Assembly: GCA_001513185.1 (NCBI GenBank)
Contig: LFST01000008.1
Coordinates: forward strand, 20,220 to 71,340
DNA from: Candidatus Fermentithermobacillaceae bacterium DTU015
Lineage (GTDB): Bacteria; Bacillota; Sulfobacillia; Fermentithermobacillales; Fermentithermobacillaceae
Direction: 5' to 3'
Length of the DNA: 51,121 nucleotides
Shown: piece after piece, positions 19,297 to 28,437 of the stretch
How positions within the stretch are numbered: the stretch's first letter is position 1
Layout of the letters: each line of letters begins with the position of its first letter
Notes under the pieces: generated by a model
Database searches by the model: none
What the model saw: only the letters and a program-made list of their open reading frames with translations
What the model was told of the DNA's origin: nothing
Made by a program: the position numbers and the translations under genes

Positions 19297-20484
19297 CTAC
19301 AGGGCTTTGGCCGCCTGGGCTACCAGCGACAGGCAAATTATGAATATGAATGATGTGGCAAACAGCACCATGGCCAAGAGCCCTACCCCGCCGGCCATGG
19401 CCTGCAGTGAGCGCTTGACCTGGGGCCCGCAGGTGGGCCCAAGCAGCGCCAAGGCAATCCGCCACGCCACAAAGCAGGCAAACACCTTAACCAGGGGAGA
19501 GAGCACAATCCCGATTATGGCGATACTTCCCGCCAGCCCGATGGCTGACCTTAGAGCAAACAACGAGTGGAAGAACATATCCATGGTGTCCCCCACCATC
19601 TTGCCGGCCACTGGGATAAAGGTTGAGCTCATGTATTTTGCAGTGCGCAGCGCTATACCGTCGGCCACCCCTGCAGCCGCCCTTTCCCCTGCCACCACGC
19701 CCACAAACCCGGACATAAGTATCCCCATACCCAGGAAGGCGGTCTGCCTAAGCACTTCAGCCACGCCTGACACCCTGTCGCCGCCACCCAGGTTGCCCGC
19801 CATATCTATGGCGATGGAAGTAAAGATCAGGGGAAACGCCACATCCAGGATGAACACGCTCACAAAGGTGCCCATGCCGAACACTGTGGGATAGAGTACG
19901 CCTGCTGTCACCGGCGCCCCCGAAGCAAGCACCATGCCGGTCACAACGGGGATGAAGGCGAAAAATGCCGTCCTGAGACCGTCTACTGCTTCTACCGCCA
20001 CAGCCAAGACGTCTTTGAACGAGAGTACCGCTATCAGCACCAACACCATGTGGGCCGCGGTCTGGGCTATCCGGCTGGAACCGTCAGGCGCCATGGTTTC
20101 GCCCAGGATGTTAAGGCTGCTGATGGCAACCCCCACCAGGATTATCTGGCCCAGAACCCTGGCATAGCCAGAGAAATTGCCCAGGGCTTGGCTCAGCAGG
20201 ATCTTCAGGCAGTCCTTCAGCCTTACGCCCTTCCCAGTGAGGATGCCCTGGATAATATCCCTGAACCTAGGCCCTTCGTGACTGAAAACCTCTTCAAAGA
20301 TCTGCTCTATGGGCGCCCCCAGCCCGGAATCCTCGATGTTGTCCAAGGACTGTTGCCAAATAGCCTCAGGGGTTTGGGCATAGGCAGGTCCGGCAAGTGA
20401 AAGCATTATAGCTATGGCAGCCACGATACACGCCAGCACTCTCGAACGCCTGGAAAAAATGTTACAATCCATGGCCAGATACAC
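19297..20484 (-). CDS. spoIIIAE: Stage III sporulation protein AE
   Basis: SpoIIIAE is the large polytopic membrane subunit of the SpoIIIA complex, related in idea to type III export apparatus proteins. A probable signal sequence ending near GPAYA (about residues 15-36) is followed by about seven transmembrane segments between 95 and 395. At 395 residues the size is normal. The start could be GTG (20484) or ATG (20472); both lie near AGAGG. Confidence 0.94.
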   Translation of the reverse strand: MYLAMDCNIFSRRSRVLACIVAAIAIMLSLAGPAYAQTPEAIWQQSLDNIEDSGLGAPIEQIFEEVFSHEGPRFRDIIQGILTGKGVRLKDCLKILLSQALGNFSGYARVLGQIILVGVAISSLNILGETMAPDGSSRIAQTAAHMVLVLIAVLSFKDVLAVAVEAVDGLRTAFFAFIPVVTGMVLASGAPVTAGVLYPTVFGMGTFVSVFILDVAFPLIFTSIAIDMAGNLGGGDRVSGVAEVLRQTAFLGMGILMSGFVGVVAGERAAAGVADGIALRTAKYMSSTFIPVAGKMVGDTMDMFFHSLFALRSAIGLAGSIAIIGIVLSPLVKVFACFVAWRIALALLGPTCGPQVKRSLQAMAGGVGLLAMVLFATSFIFIICLSLVAQAAKAL

Positions 20485-20501
20485 CTCTTACCTCTGTCGC
20501 C

Positions 20502-20888
20502 TCAAGCCAAGAGCGTTCTAATAAGCTCCACGATCCCCTGGATGATGGGGATGGAGCACACAAGTATCAGGATCTTGCCCGCCATCTCAATCCGGGAAGC
20601 TATAAGGTTCTCATCGGCATCCCGGCATATTGAAGCTCCCAGGTCTGCGATATACGCTATTGCGACTACCTTAAGGATGATGCCGAAATACAGTGGCCCT
20701 ACCCCTGCCTCCCTCGCTATGTCTGAGAAAGCCGTGATCACCATCCTGAGCCCCGGCAGCACGGCCACGAGGATCGCAGCGCCTGCGGCCATGGATAGAA
20801 CCAGGGCCAGTTCAGGGCGCTCACGGCGGAGGATGAGCAATATCAGGCTAGCAGTGATTCCCAAGATCACTATCTGGAAGATGTCCAA
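20502..20888 (-). CDS. spoIIIAD: Stage III sporulation protein AD
   Basis: This small membrane protein of the SpoIIIA complex has about four hydrophobic segments. The family segment IADLGASICRDADENLIASR is clear, as is the C-terminal helix IIQGIVELIRTLL. The length of 128 residues is normal. The start is TTG with AGGTGGG upstream. It follows spoIIIAC by eleven bases. Confidence 0.94.
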   Translation of the reverse strand: MDIFQIVILGITASLILLILRRERPELALVLSMAAGAAILVAVLPGLRMVITAFSDIAREAGVGPLYFGIILKVVAIAYIADLGASICRDADENLIASRIEMAGKILILVCSIPIIQGIVELIRTLLA

Positions 20889-20899
20889 TCAGGCCCACC

Positions 20900-21109
20900 T
20901 CATGGAAGGTTAAATGTAGACTTGACCGCCTGGAAAAAGTCGGCCACCAGGCCCAGAACCATAGACAGCACAATCACCACGCCGGTGAGTGTAATCAGCC
21001 ACGCATATTCTTCCTTGCCTGCCTGTTTAACCACGGCATGCAGCACGGATACAATGATTGCCAGTCCTGCAATCTTGAAGATCAAGTCGGTATTGGGCAA
21101 CTCCTTCAC
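20900..21109 (-). CDS. spoIIIAC: Stage III sporulation protein AC
   Basis: SpoIIIAC is a 69-residue protein with two transmembrane helices (about 10-30 and 35-55), related in sequence style to the N-terminus of SpoIIIAD. The pattern VLHAVVKQAGKEEYAWLITL is typical. The start is GTG three bases after the spoIIIAB stop, so initiation is probably coupled. Confidence 0.93.
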   Translation of the reverse strand: MKELPNTDLIFKIAGLAIIVSVLHAVVKQAGKEEYAWLITLTGVVIVLSMVLGLVADFFQAVKSTFNLP

Positions 21110-21112
21110 CTC

Positions 21113-21646
21113 TCACAAGAGCACTATTACAATACCTAGTGCGAACAGCAGTCCCAAAGAACGGTACATCCGGGCTTTTTTCAGGTACTCTTCCTGAACG
21201 CAGGCTCTGTAGTTTCTGGTCTCTCCCAACGCCATGTCTATGAAGCTCACTTGCTCCTTGGATCCCCATACCCCAAGGTTTTTCACCAAAGAGCCCATGA
21301 TTTCAACCACACATCCGGGCAGGTCCAGCCCCTCCGCTTGTTCCAGGGCCAGCCGGAAACCTTCTTCTACGGTCCTTCTCTGTTCCAGGCCGCAAAGGCT
21401 TCCGATGAGGGTAAACAAGGTGCCGGTGTCCCCGCCTACTTTGTGTCCTGCGTTCACAAGCGCTTTGGGCAGCGACGACAAAGAGTACGAGATCTCGTTT
21501 GACAGGGTGAGCAAGGCCAGTTCAAACCTGCTCAGTTCATCCAGCTGCTTTTCCAGCTTGGCGGCCATGCGGTTGCCGCCTAAAGCACCTGCACAAAGTA
21601 TGAAAACCGAACCCAGAGCTTTTGTCCAAAATGCTACGCCGGCCAT
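21113..21646 (-). CDS. spoIIIAB: Stage III sporulation protein AB
   Basis: SpoIIIAB resembles GspF-type membrane scaffold proteins. Helical regions include FELALLTLSNEISYSLSSLP, and a C-terminal transmembrane segment (about 163-177, ending FALGIVIVLL) is clear. The length of 177 residues is normal. Its ATG follows directly on the spoIIIAA stop (ATG TAA ATG). Confidence 0.93.
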   Translation of the reverse strand: MAGVAFWTKALGSVFILCAGALGGNRMAAKLEKQLDELSRFELALLTLSNEISYSLSSLPKALVNAGHKVGGDTGTLFTLIGSLCGLEQRRTVEEGFRLALEQAEGLDLPGCVVEIMGSLVKNLGVWGSKEQVSFIDMALGETRNYRACVQEEYLKKARMYRSLGLLFALGIVIVLL

Positions 21647-22582
21647 TTACATTATGTCTCCCACGTATTCAATGGTCCCCGGCCCGTGCCGCTTCGAGAG
21701 CACCACTGCCTTGGTGAAGTACCCCCGAGAAACCAGCCACTCGGAATAGGGCTTGCTCCTTATATCATCCAGGTCTCTGCCGTGACAGCTGGCAATCACT
21801 TTGACGCCACCGGAAAGGGCCATGGCCACTGCCCTCGCATCATCTTCCCCGCCCAGTTCGTCGGTCACGATCACGTCGGGGTTCATCGACCTTAGCAGCA
21901 TACCTATGCCCTTGGCTTTGGGGCACCTGTCCAAAACGTCTGCCCTGGGGCCCACATCAAGCTGGGGGACGCCGCCGTAGCAGGCAGCGATCTCAGACCG
22001 CTCGTCCACTATGGCAACCTGGGCAGGACGCAGACTACAGGAGCTTAGCCCGTGTCCCAGAATCCTGCAGAGGTCCCTCAAGAAGGTGGTCTTGCCGCAG
22101 CCGGGAGGAGAGATTATCAGGGTAGAAGCAATGCTGCCATCGGAAGACATGAGCTTTGGCACTATGTGTTCGGCAACACCCTTCACTTCCCTGGCGATCC
22201 TGAAGCAAAGGGCGGATATGAGCCTTAGCTTGTGCCCTCCGTCTGCATGTGCAATAACCTGCCCGGACAAACCCACCCTGTGCCCGCCTGGAATGGTTAT
22301 GTAGCCTCCCTTGAACTCATCTTCCAAGGCGTAATAGGAACAGTCGGTGATCAGTGACAGCGTCTTGTCAATGTCTGCCCTGGACACCACCAGACTGTGG
22401 ATTAAGTGGTCATGGCCTGGCAGCCCTATGCACAAGGGGAGCCCGGTTCTCAACCGTATTTCCTGGATTGTTTCAGCTTGGTTTGGATGGCGCTCCATCC
22501 AGCCGCCCAGGGCTTTACCTATCCTGCTGGAAAACAGGGGCATTATATCCTGGATGAGAACGCCGGTCATGGTCCTTGGCAT
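21647..22582 (-). CDS. spoIIIAA: Stage III sporulation ATPase AA
   Basis: SpoIIIAA is the cytoplasmic ATPase that powers the SpoIIIA channel, related to secretion-system ATPases. Walker A is PPGCGKTTFLRD, Walker B is VIVTDELGGEDD, and VAIVDERSEIAACYGG is family-specific. The length of 311 residues is normal. The ATG has GGAGG ten bases upstream. It is the first gene of an eight-gene sigma-E-type operon with all members AA to AH in order. Confidence 0.95.
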   Translation of the reverse strand: MPRTMTGVLIQDIMPLFSSRIGKALGGWMERHPNQAETIQEIRLRTGLPLCIGLPGHDHLIHSLVVSRADIDKTLSLITDCSYYALEDEFKGGYITIPGGHRVGLSGQVIAHADGGHKLRLISALCFRIAREVKGVAEHIVPKLMSSDGSIASTLIISPPGCGKTTFLRDLCRILGHGLSSCSLRPAQVAIVDERSEIAACYGGVPQLDVGPRADVLDRCPKAKGIGMLLRSMNPDVIVTDELGGEDDARAVAMALSGGVKVIASCHGRDLDDIRSKPYSEWLVSRGYFTKAVVLSKRHGPGTIEYVGDIM

Positions 22583-22608
22583 CGGGCGCTTTCCCTCCTC
22601 GTTGTCAT

Positions 22609-22637
22609 AACATATGGCTGCGGACGAGCTTATATGA
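22609..22637 (-). promoter_or_regulatory. Sigma-E-like (mother-cell) promoter of the spoIIIA operon
   Basis: TCATATA (complement of 22631-22637) and CATATGTT (complement of 22609-22616) are separated by 14 bases, close to the sigma-E pattern TCATATT-N14-CATACANT. The spoIIIAA ATG is 27 bases beyond the -10 element. In Bacillus this operon is known to be sigma-E controlled. Confidence 0.7.
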
Positions 22638-22659
22638 CTAAAGAAGGGAACCGCCCAAC

Positions 22660-22686
22660 AAAAAAGGCAGCCATGAAATGGCTGCC
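22660..22686 (-). terminator. Rho-independent terminator after the efp/zinc-ribbon unit
   Basis: GGCAGCCAT and ATGGCTGCC form a perfect 9-bp stem with a 3-base loop, followed on the minus strand by six U. It ends the unit upstream of the spoIIIA promoter. Confidence 0.92.
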
Positions 22687-22720
22687 TGTGTGCTTACCAG
22701 CAAAGGTTTACAGTTTGAGC

Positions 22721-23155
22721 TTACTCTTCATCATCTTCGTCTTCTTCGTCGTCCCACTCGTCGTCATCCAGCTCGCAGTAGCATGTGACCCAGTCGATGT
22801 CATCGGCACAGAAGGATTCATTGCACTCGGGACACACTATGGTAATGTCCGGGTCCTCAAACACCGATGCATCCACTTCAATGGGCTCCCCGCACTTGGG
22901 GCAATCAATTTCCACTACATCGTCTGCATACACTTCATCTTCAAGGTCAGCTAGATCGTCATCTATGGAGTCTATGTACTCTTCAAGTTGCTTCTGGGCC
23001 TCTACCAGGTCGGAAATCACATACGCCATTTCCTCCAGTATGTCAGCTATCACACGGATAGCCTTGCCCTCTTTGCTGTCGTCTTCAAGGCTCAGCCCGT
23101 CAATCAACCCTTGAAGGTACGACACCCTTTCGTTAAGGTCGTAAAGGTCGTACAC
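22721..23155 (-). CDS. Acidic zinc-ribbon protein, CD1247-like
   Basis: The N-terminal 80 residues are helical and probably coiled coil (LNERVSYLQGLIDGL and onwards). A zinc-ribbon follows with CPKCGEPIEV and CPECNESFC plus CYC. The tail is almost entirely Asp and Glu. It resembles the clostridial family named after CD1247, found between efp and spoIIIAA, whose function is unknown. The first open codon overlaps efp; the GTG at 23155 follows AAAGGAGG by seven bases and is preferred (144 aa). It may bind RNA or protein, but nothing in the sequence decides this. Confidence 0.8.
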   Translation of the reverse strand: MYDLYDLNERVSYLQGLIDGLSLEDDSKEGKAIRVIADILEEMAYVISDLVEAQKQLEEYIDSIDDDLADLEDEVYADDVVEIDCPKCGEPIEVDASVFEDPDITIVCPECNESFCADDIDWVTCYCELDDDEWDDEEDEDDEE

Positions 23156-23180
23156 CTCATTACCTCCTTTGGCTATATGA

Positions 23181-23744
23181 TTATCTGGAAACTCTTTCAA
23201 TATACTCTCCGGTTCTGGTGTCTATTTTCACCACATCGCCTACGTTAACGAATAAAGGCACCTTGACGACCGCGCCTGTTTCCAAGGTGGCAGGTTTGGT
23301 CCCGCCGGAAACAGTGTCCCCTTTGAAGCCCGGGTCGGTCTGGATAACTTCCAGTTCCACGAAGGTGGGAATCTCTACGCCTATTACCCGGCCTTCATAC
23401 GTCATGATATGCACGTTCATGTTTTCTTTGAGATATATGACCCCTTCGCCTATTGCTTCCTTATCTAGTGTGATCTGATCATAGGTCGTAACATCCATGA
23501 ACGTGTACTCCTCGCCCATGCTGTAAAGATATTGGGCTTCGCGCTTCTCAATGTGCGCCCTGGGTACCCGCTCCCCGGCACTGAAAGTCTTCTCAAGCAC
23601 CGCGCCTGTGATCACGTTCTTGAGCTTGGTCCTGACAAAAGCCGAACCTTTGCCGGGTTTCACGTGCTGGAAGTCGATGACGATCCAAGGTTGTCCGTCG
23701 ACTTGGATTGTGACCCCAGTCCGGAAATCATTGGTGGATATCAT
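23181..23744 (-). CDS. efp: Elongation factor P
   Basis: EF-P binds between the P and E sites and rescues ribosomes stalled at polyproline. Three beta domains are present. The loop [15 protein letters not shown] carries the lysine that is modified in some bacteria. The C-terminal [20 protein letters not shown] (OB fold) is diagnostic. The ATG at 23744 gives [13 protein letters not shown] and 187 residues, the usual length; an upstream in-frame start adds seven residues without support. Confidence 0.96.
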   Translation of the reverse strand: MISTNDFRTGVTIQVDGQPWIVIDFQHVKPGKGSAFVRTKLKNVITGAVLEKTFSAGERVPRAHIEKREAQYLYSMGEEYTFMDVTTYDQITLDKEAIGEGVIYLKENMNVHIMTYEGRVIGVEIPTFVELEVIQTDPGFKGDTVSGGTKPATLETGAVVKVPLFVNVGDVVKIDTRTGEYIERVSR

Positions 23745-23774
23745 CAAAACTACCCCGCTTCCCAAAAAACCTTT

Positions 23775-24836
23775 CTAGACAACTATGAGTTGCTTTTGGC
23801 TTGACGTCAAGTTTTTCTTGCCGTCTTCCGTGACCACCACCAGGTCTTCAATCCTGACTCCGCCGAACCCGGGGATATATATCCCTGGCTCTACGGTTAT
23901 CACCATTCCGGGCTCAAGCATATCTTCTGAAGTTTTGCCCACAGCAGGCTTTTCATGCACGTTGAGCCCCACACCGTGGCCTATGCCATGGCCAAAATAT
24001 TCGCCGTACCCGGCTTCCTCAATCACCCTTCGCCCGGCAAGGTCCACTTCTCTTGCCGGAATGCCGGGCCTTATGACCTCCAGGGCTGCAAGCTGCGCCC
24101 TTAACACCACATCGTAGATTTCTTTGTGCTTATCGGACGCATGCCCCACCACCACCGTCCTGGTCATGTCAGAGCAATATCCGTTGCAGCGGGCCCCGAA
24201 ATCCAAGGTCACAAAATCCCCGGGTTCGAGCTGCTTCCGGGTGGGTACGCCGTGGGGCAACGAAGACCTTACCCCTGATACCACTATGAATGGGAATGCA
24301 ACGCCTTCTGAACCCAACTTCCGCATAGTAAACTCAAGCTCCAAAGCCAAATCAATTTCGGTGACACCGGGCTTTATCAGAGGCAACAGCCGGCTGAAGG
24401 CCTCGTCGGCTATGCTTTGGGCTTTGGCTATGAACTCAATTTCTTGTTCGGATTTTACCGCCCTGAGTTCCTCAACCCAGCCCGAAACGCCTATGAGTTC
24501 CTGGCCGCTAAACCTTTCCTTGAGCTTTTCCCAACGGGCATAGGTGACGTAATCTTTCTCGAAGGCAATGGTTTTCAGCCCAAGCCGATCTGCAGTCTCC
24601 TTGATTACATCCTTTTCCACTACGGTCTTTATGACCTGGTAACCCGGTGCTTCTTGCTCAGCTTGTTCCGTGTAGCGGGAATCCGTAAAGATAATCGCAT
24701 CGGTTCCGCTTATGAGCAAAACGCCTGCATCGCCTGTGAATCCTGAGATAAAGCGCCAGTTATTGGGGTTTGACACCATAAAAGCATCCACAGGTACCTG
24801 GCTCATCTTGAGCCTGAGCTTTTCCAAGGCGCTCAC
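23775..24836 (-). CDS. pepQ: Xaa-Pro aminopeptidase/dipeptidase (M24B)
   Basis: This cytoplasmic metallopeptidase releases residues before proline. An N-terminal creatinase-like domain (1-125) precedes a pita-bread catalytic domain. Metal ligands are visible in VTLDFGARCNGYCSDMTRT (two Asp), FGHGIGHGVGLNVHE (His), VITVEPGIYIPG (Glu) and GVRIEDLVVV (Glu). The first GTG is too close to the AGGAGAGG site, so the GTG at 24836 is preferred (353 aa). The pepQ-efp pairing is common in Firmicutes and fits a shared link to proline. Confidence 0.92.
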   Translation of the reverse strand: MSALEKLRLKMSQVPVDAFMVSNPNNWRFISGFTGDAGVLLISGTDAIIFTDSRYTEQAEQEAPGYQVIKTVVEKDVIKETADRLGLKTIAFEKDYVTYARWEKLKERFSGQELIGVSGWVEELRAVKSEQEIEFIAKAQSIADEAFSRLLPLIKPGVTEIDLALELEFTMRKLGSEGVAFPFIVVSGVRSSLPHGVPTRKQLEPGDFVTLDFGARCNGYCSDMTRTVVVGHASDKHKEIYDVVLRAQLAALEVIRPGIPAREVDLAGRRVIEEAGYGEYFGHGIGHGVGLNVHEKPAVGKTSEDMLEPGMVITVEPGIYIPGFGGVRIEDLVVVTEDGKKNLTSSQKQLIVV

Positions 24837-24858
24837 TTGGCTCACCTCTCCTAAGCTT

Positions 24859-26109
24859 TTACCCGTTGTAGAACGGATACTTGTCTGTGAGTTGTTTCAC
24901 CTGTGCTGCAACCGCCTGCAGCTTAGCTTCGTCCCCCTCTGACGACAAGGCTGCATCTATGAGGGAAGCGATAGTCTCCATGTCCTCTTCCTTCATGCCC
25001 CTGGTGGTGACAGCAGGGGTGCCTATCCTTATGCCGCTGGTAACCGTGGGCTTCCTCTTATCGAACGGGATGGTATTCTTGTTGACGGTGATCCCCACGT
25101 AGTCCAGGAGCCTCTCGGCCTTCCTGCCGGTCATCTTCTTGGGGGTAAGGTCCACCAAGATCAAGTGGGTATCGGTCCCTCCTGAAACCAGTCTGTATCC
25201 CCTGGACAACAGCCCTTCAGCCAAAGCCTTGGCGTTGCGCACCACCTGCTCCTGGTACTCCTTAAATGACGGTTCAAGGGCTTCCTTAAACGCAACTGCT
25301 TTAGCCGCAATTATGTGCATGAGCGGCCCGCCCTGGATTCCAGGGAACACCGCCTTGTCAATGGCTTGTGCCCACTCCTGGGTACACAGGATCATGCCAC
25401 CCCTGGGACCCCTCAAGGTCTTGTGGGTTGTGGTGGTGACAAAATCGGCATAGGGTATAGGAGACGGATGGAGCCCCGCCGCCACAAGCCCTGCAAAATG
25501 CGCCATGTCTACCATCAGCAGCGCGCCTACCTCATCGGCGATTTCCCTAAACCGCTTGAAATCTATAGCCCGGGGATATGCGCTTCCCCCGGCCACTATC
25601 ATCTTTGGCTTGTGCTCCTTGGCCAAGGCACGCACCTGCTCGAAGTCAATCAGTTCAGTCTCGGGGTCCACCCCGTACGCCACAAAATTGAAATACGTCC
25701 CGGAAATATTCACGGGGCTGCCGTGGGTCAGGTGGCCTCCGTGGGACAGGTTCATGCCCAAGACTGTGTCCCCAGGCTTGAGGGCCGCGAAATATACTGC
25801 GGTGTTTGCCTGAGACCCTGAATGGGGCTGTACGTTAACATGCTCTGCACCGAAAAGCTGCTTTGCCCTCTCCTGGGCGAGGGTTTCAGCCATATCGACA
25901 AATTCACAGCCGCCGTAGTATCTCCTGCCCGGATAACCCTCTGCGTACTTGTTGGTGAGCACTGAGCCAGCCGCTTCCAACACTGCTTTGGAGACCATAT
26001 TTTCTGATGCAATCAACTCTATCACGTTTTGCTGGCGTTTCGTCTCGTTATCTATGACTTCCTTGAGTTGCGGGTCTACTTCAGCCAGGCTTCTCAAATG
26101 CAATTTCAT
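24859..26109 (-). CDS. glyA: Serine hydroxymethyltransferase
   Basis: GlyA interconverts serine and glycine with tetrahydrofolate, using PLP. The cofactor lysine is in [34 protein letters not shown] and [15 protein letters not shown] are family signatures. The length of 416 residues is normal. AAGGGGG precedes the ATG. It is at the far end of the glycine-cleavage unit, so the methylene-THF produced by GcvT could be used at once to make serine. Confidence 0.97.
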   Translation of the reverse strand: MKLHLRSLAEVDPQLKEVIDNETKRQQNVIELIASENMVSKAVLEAAGSVLTNKYAEGYPGRRYYGGCEFVDMAETLAQERAKQLFGAEHVNVQPHSGSQANTAVYFAALKPGDTVLGMNLSHGGHLTHGSPVNISGTYFNFVAYGVDPETELIDFEQVRALAKEHKPKMIVAGGSAYPRAIDFKRFREIADEVGALLMVDMAHFAGLVAAGLHPSPIPYADFVTTTTHKTLRGPRGGMILCTQEWAQAIDKAVFPGIQGGPLMHIIAAKAVAFKEALEPSFKEYQEQVVRNAKALAEGLLSRGYRLVSGGTDTHLILVDLTPKKMTGRKAERLLDYVGITVNKNTIPFDKRKPTVTSGIRIGTPAVTTRGMKEEDMETIASLIDAALSSEGDEAKLQAVAAQVKQLTDKYPFYNG

Positions 26110-26152
26110 AGGTATTCCCCCTTTAGCCTGTCACTCCTTGAAACCGCGGCAC

Positions 26153-27541
26153 CTACCTGCGGCTCAAAAGGTGGATTGGTCCATCGCCCAAACCGTAAAA
26201 CGCCTCCAAGACTGCTTCCGAGAGGGTGGGATGGGCATAAATCAGTTCCTGCAGCCGGTCCGCTCCGAGGCCCAACTGCACTGCCATGGACCCTAGGTGG
26301 ACAAGGTCGTCGGCGTGTGCCCCCAACACGTGCATGCCAACCACCTTCCCGGTAGCGCTGTCTGCCAGAACCTTTACTAAACCGTCTGTGGCTCCCATTG
26401 ACAACGCTTTACCGTTTGCGCCAAAAGGAAACTTGGAGACCGTAACCTGCAAGCCTTGCCGCTTGGCCTCTTGCTCAGTATATCCTACTGAGGCACACTC
26501 TGGAATCGAAAATACACAGGCGGGGATGGCTGAATAGTCCATGATCTTGGGGATCCCGAAGATGTTTTTCATGGCGGTGATCCCTTCAGCTGAAGCCCCG
26601 TGGGCGAGCTGGGTACGCCCTACTACATCCCCTATGGCCCAGATCCCCGGGACATTAGTAGCCATCCGCCCGTCTACCTTAATTCCCTTCTTGTCGTATT
26701 CAACCCCCAAAGCATCCAGGTCAATACCGCCAAAGTTAGGCACCCTGCCTACGGCTGAGAGCACCAGGTCCGCTTCGAACCGGACCTCTGAGCCGTCTTT
26801 GGCTTTCGCCAGCACCACCTCGATTTCCCCTTCGCGCCGGACTTCGGTGACCTGGGTGTTGGTGTGGATCTTGATGCCCCTCCGCCTGAGGAGCAGCGCC
26901 AGCCTTCTGGCTATCTCCTGATCCGTGTTGGGCAGGATGGAAGGCAAGAGCTCTATTACCGTGACTTCAGATCCGAAAGCCGAGAAAATACACGCAAATT
27001 CAATGCCGATTACCCCGCCGCCTATTATGCACAGCCGCCCAGGCACGTAATCTAGCTCAAGCAAATCATCGGAAGTCACAGCGTGCCCCTGAAGAAACGG
27101 CAAAGTGAAATGCTTGGAGCCTGTGGCAATCACAATGTTTTTGGCCTCGAGGGTCTCGGTTGAACCATCTTCAAGGCTTACTTCGACTTTGCCCGGGGCA
27201 GGTATTCTGGCCCAGCCCTTGTAAACCGTAACCCCATTGCCTTCTAGCAGTTTCTCAACCCCTGAGACCAGCTGCTGGACCGTGTTCCGCTTGTGGGCCA
27301 TCACCGCTTCCATGTTGAGAGTAACGTCTCTGGCTTCCACCCCAAATTCGCTGCCCCTTTTGGCGTCCAGGTAGGTCGTAGCACAGTGCACCAACGCCTT
27401 GGTTGGGATGCACCCTATATTGAGGCATGTGCCTCCCAAGGCATCGCCCTCGACCAGGGCAATCTTACCGCCCATCTGAGCGCCCTTTATGGCAGCCACA
27501 TAACCGCCTGGCCCGCCACCGATTACCACAACGTCAAACAT
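26153..27541 (-). CDS. lpdA: Dihydrolipoyl dehydrogenase (L protein)
   Basis: The L protein reoxidises dihydrolipoyl-GcvH with NAD. The N-terminal FAD motif is VVVIGGGPGGYVAAIKGAQ, the redox disulfide is in GGTCLNIGCIPTKALVH, the NAD motif is GRLCIIGGGVIGIEFACIF, and the C-terminal catalytic pair is in YAHPTLSEAVLEAF (His, Glu). The length of 462 residues is normal. GGGGAGG precedes the ATG. Position among gcv genes assigns it to glycine cleavage rather than a 2-oxoacid dehydrogenase, none of which is in the window. Confidence 0.95.
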   Translation of the reverse strand: MFDVVVIGGGPGGYVAAIKGAQMGGKIALVEGDALGGTCLNIGCIPTKALVHCATTYLDAKRGSEFGVEARDVTLNMEAVMAHKRNTVQQLVSGVEKLLEGNGVTVYKGWARIPAPGKVEVSLEDGSTETLEAKNIVIATGSKHFTLPFLQGHAVTSDDLLELDYVPGRLCIIGGGVIGIEFACIFSAFGSEVTVIELLPSILPNTDQEIARRLALLLRRRGIKIHTNTQVTEVRREGEIEVVLAKAKDGSEVRFEADLVLSAVGRVPNFGGIDLDALGVEYDKKGIKVDGRMATNVPGIWAIGDVVGRTQLAHGASAEGITAMKNIFGIPKIMDYSAIPACVFSIPECASVGYTEQEAKRQGLQVTVSKFPFGANGKALSMGATDGLVKVLADSATGKVVGMHVLGAHADDLVHLGSMAVQLGLGADRLQELIYAHPTLSEAVLEAFYGLGDGPIHLLSRR

Positions 27542-27568
27542 ATACCTAACCTCCCCGGATACTAAGAT

Positions 27569-28414
27569 TCAATCCTCGTAGTTGACACCGGCGCCTGCCC
27601 GCTTCATTGTCCATGTATCATCGCCGTACTTGCTTTGACATAACTTAACCGTTTCGGCGATCTCCTCCGGGCTAAGGCTGCCTTTTTCCAATTTCCAGCC
27701 GAAAGTAATCTCAAATGACTGTATGAGCTCCTCTTGGAGTTCATCTATTCCTACAGGCCGCGGGGCTAGCTGGCACACCCCCGCCGCCTTGTTGGACAAC
27801 ATAGACTCAAGCCGCCCGGCATGGGCTTGAGAACTGGACTTTAGGCATTTGACCAGTTTGGCGTAATCTATGCTGAGGGGGATTGAACCATGTTGGAGTA
27901 TTACCCCGCCTTTGCGGAACTGGGCCGAACCGATGATCTTCTTGCCGTGGGCTTCGATCTCATACCAGGACGCTGCAGAAAAACACGCCGCGCCTTTGAA
28001 CCTGGGATCCCTCGCGGTCACTCCCTTTTCCAGCTCTGACAGCTGCGCCGGCACACCCAAGTTCCTCAGGGCGTTCACAAGCGCCTGGGAGATGGCCTTG
28101 TAGGTTTCAAGTATCGAACCGGGCAAGAGTCTCTCGGAAATCACCAGGCTGTAAGTAAGTTCGTCATCGTGAAGCACTGCCCTGCCGCCGGTCTGGCGCC
28201 TTACCAGATCTATACCCAGCTGCCGCAGGTTTTCCAGGTTCACCTGTTTGCGCACATCCTGGAACCGTCCCACTGACAAACACGCAGGCTTCCACCGGTA
28301 AAACCGCAAGGTCGGGCCTGTGTGTCCCCTTTGGTAGGCATTATGTACCGCTTCATCAACGGCCATATTGTATTTGCCCTTCCCCGGCCCATGTATTAGG
28401 AGCCTGACTTTCAC
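27569..28414 (-). CDS. lipM: Octanoyltransferase LipM-like (lipoate protein ligase family)
   Basis: LipM moves octanoate from acyl carrier protein to the lysine of GcvH, making the substrate for lipoyl synthase. The binding motif RRQTGGRAVLHDDELTYS and the thioester-forming cysteine in GAACFSAASW (C144) match LipM rather than LplA; HGKKIIGSAQFRKGG supplies the catalytic lysine. The length of 281 residues fits. The GTG has GGAGGAGG upstream. It stands between lpdA and two radical-SAM genes, completing a lipoylation module. Confidence 0.88.
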   Translation of the reverse strand: MKVRLLIHGPGKGKYNMAVDEAVHNAYQRGHTGPTLRFYRWKPACLSVGRFQDVRKQVNLENLRQLGIDLVRRQTGGRAVLHDDELTYSLVISERLLPGSILETYKAISQALVNALRNLGVPAQLSELEKGVTARDPRFKGAACFSAASWYEIEAHGKKIIGSAQFRKGGVILQHGSIPLSIDYAKLVKCLKSSSQAHAGRLESMLSNKAAGVCQLAPRPVGIDELQEELIQSFEITFGWKLEKGSLSPEEIAETVKLCQSKYGDDTWTMKRAGAGVNYED

Positions 28415-28437
28415 CGGTTTGCCTCCTCCCCGCTGAA

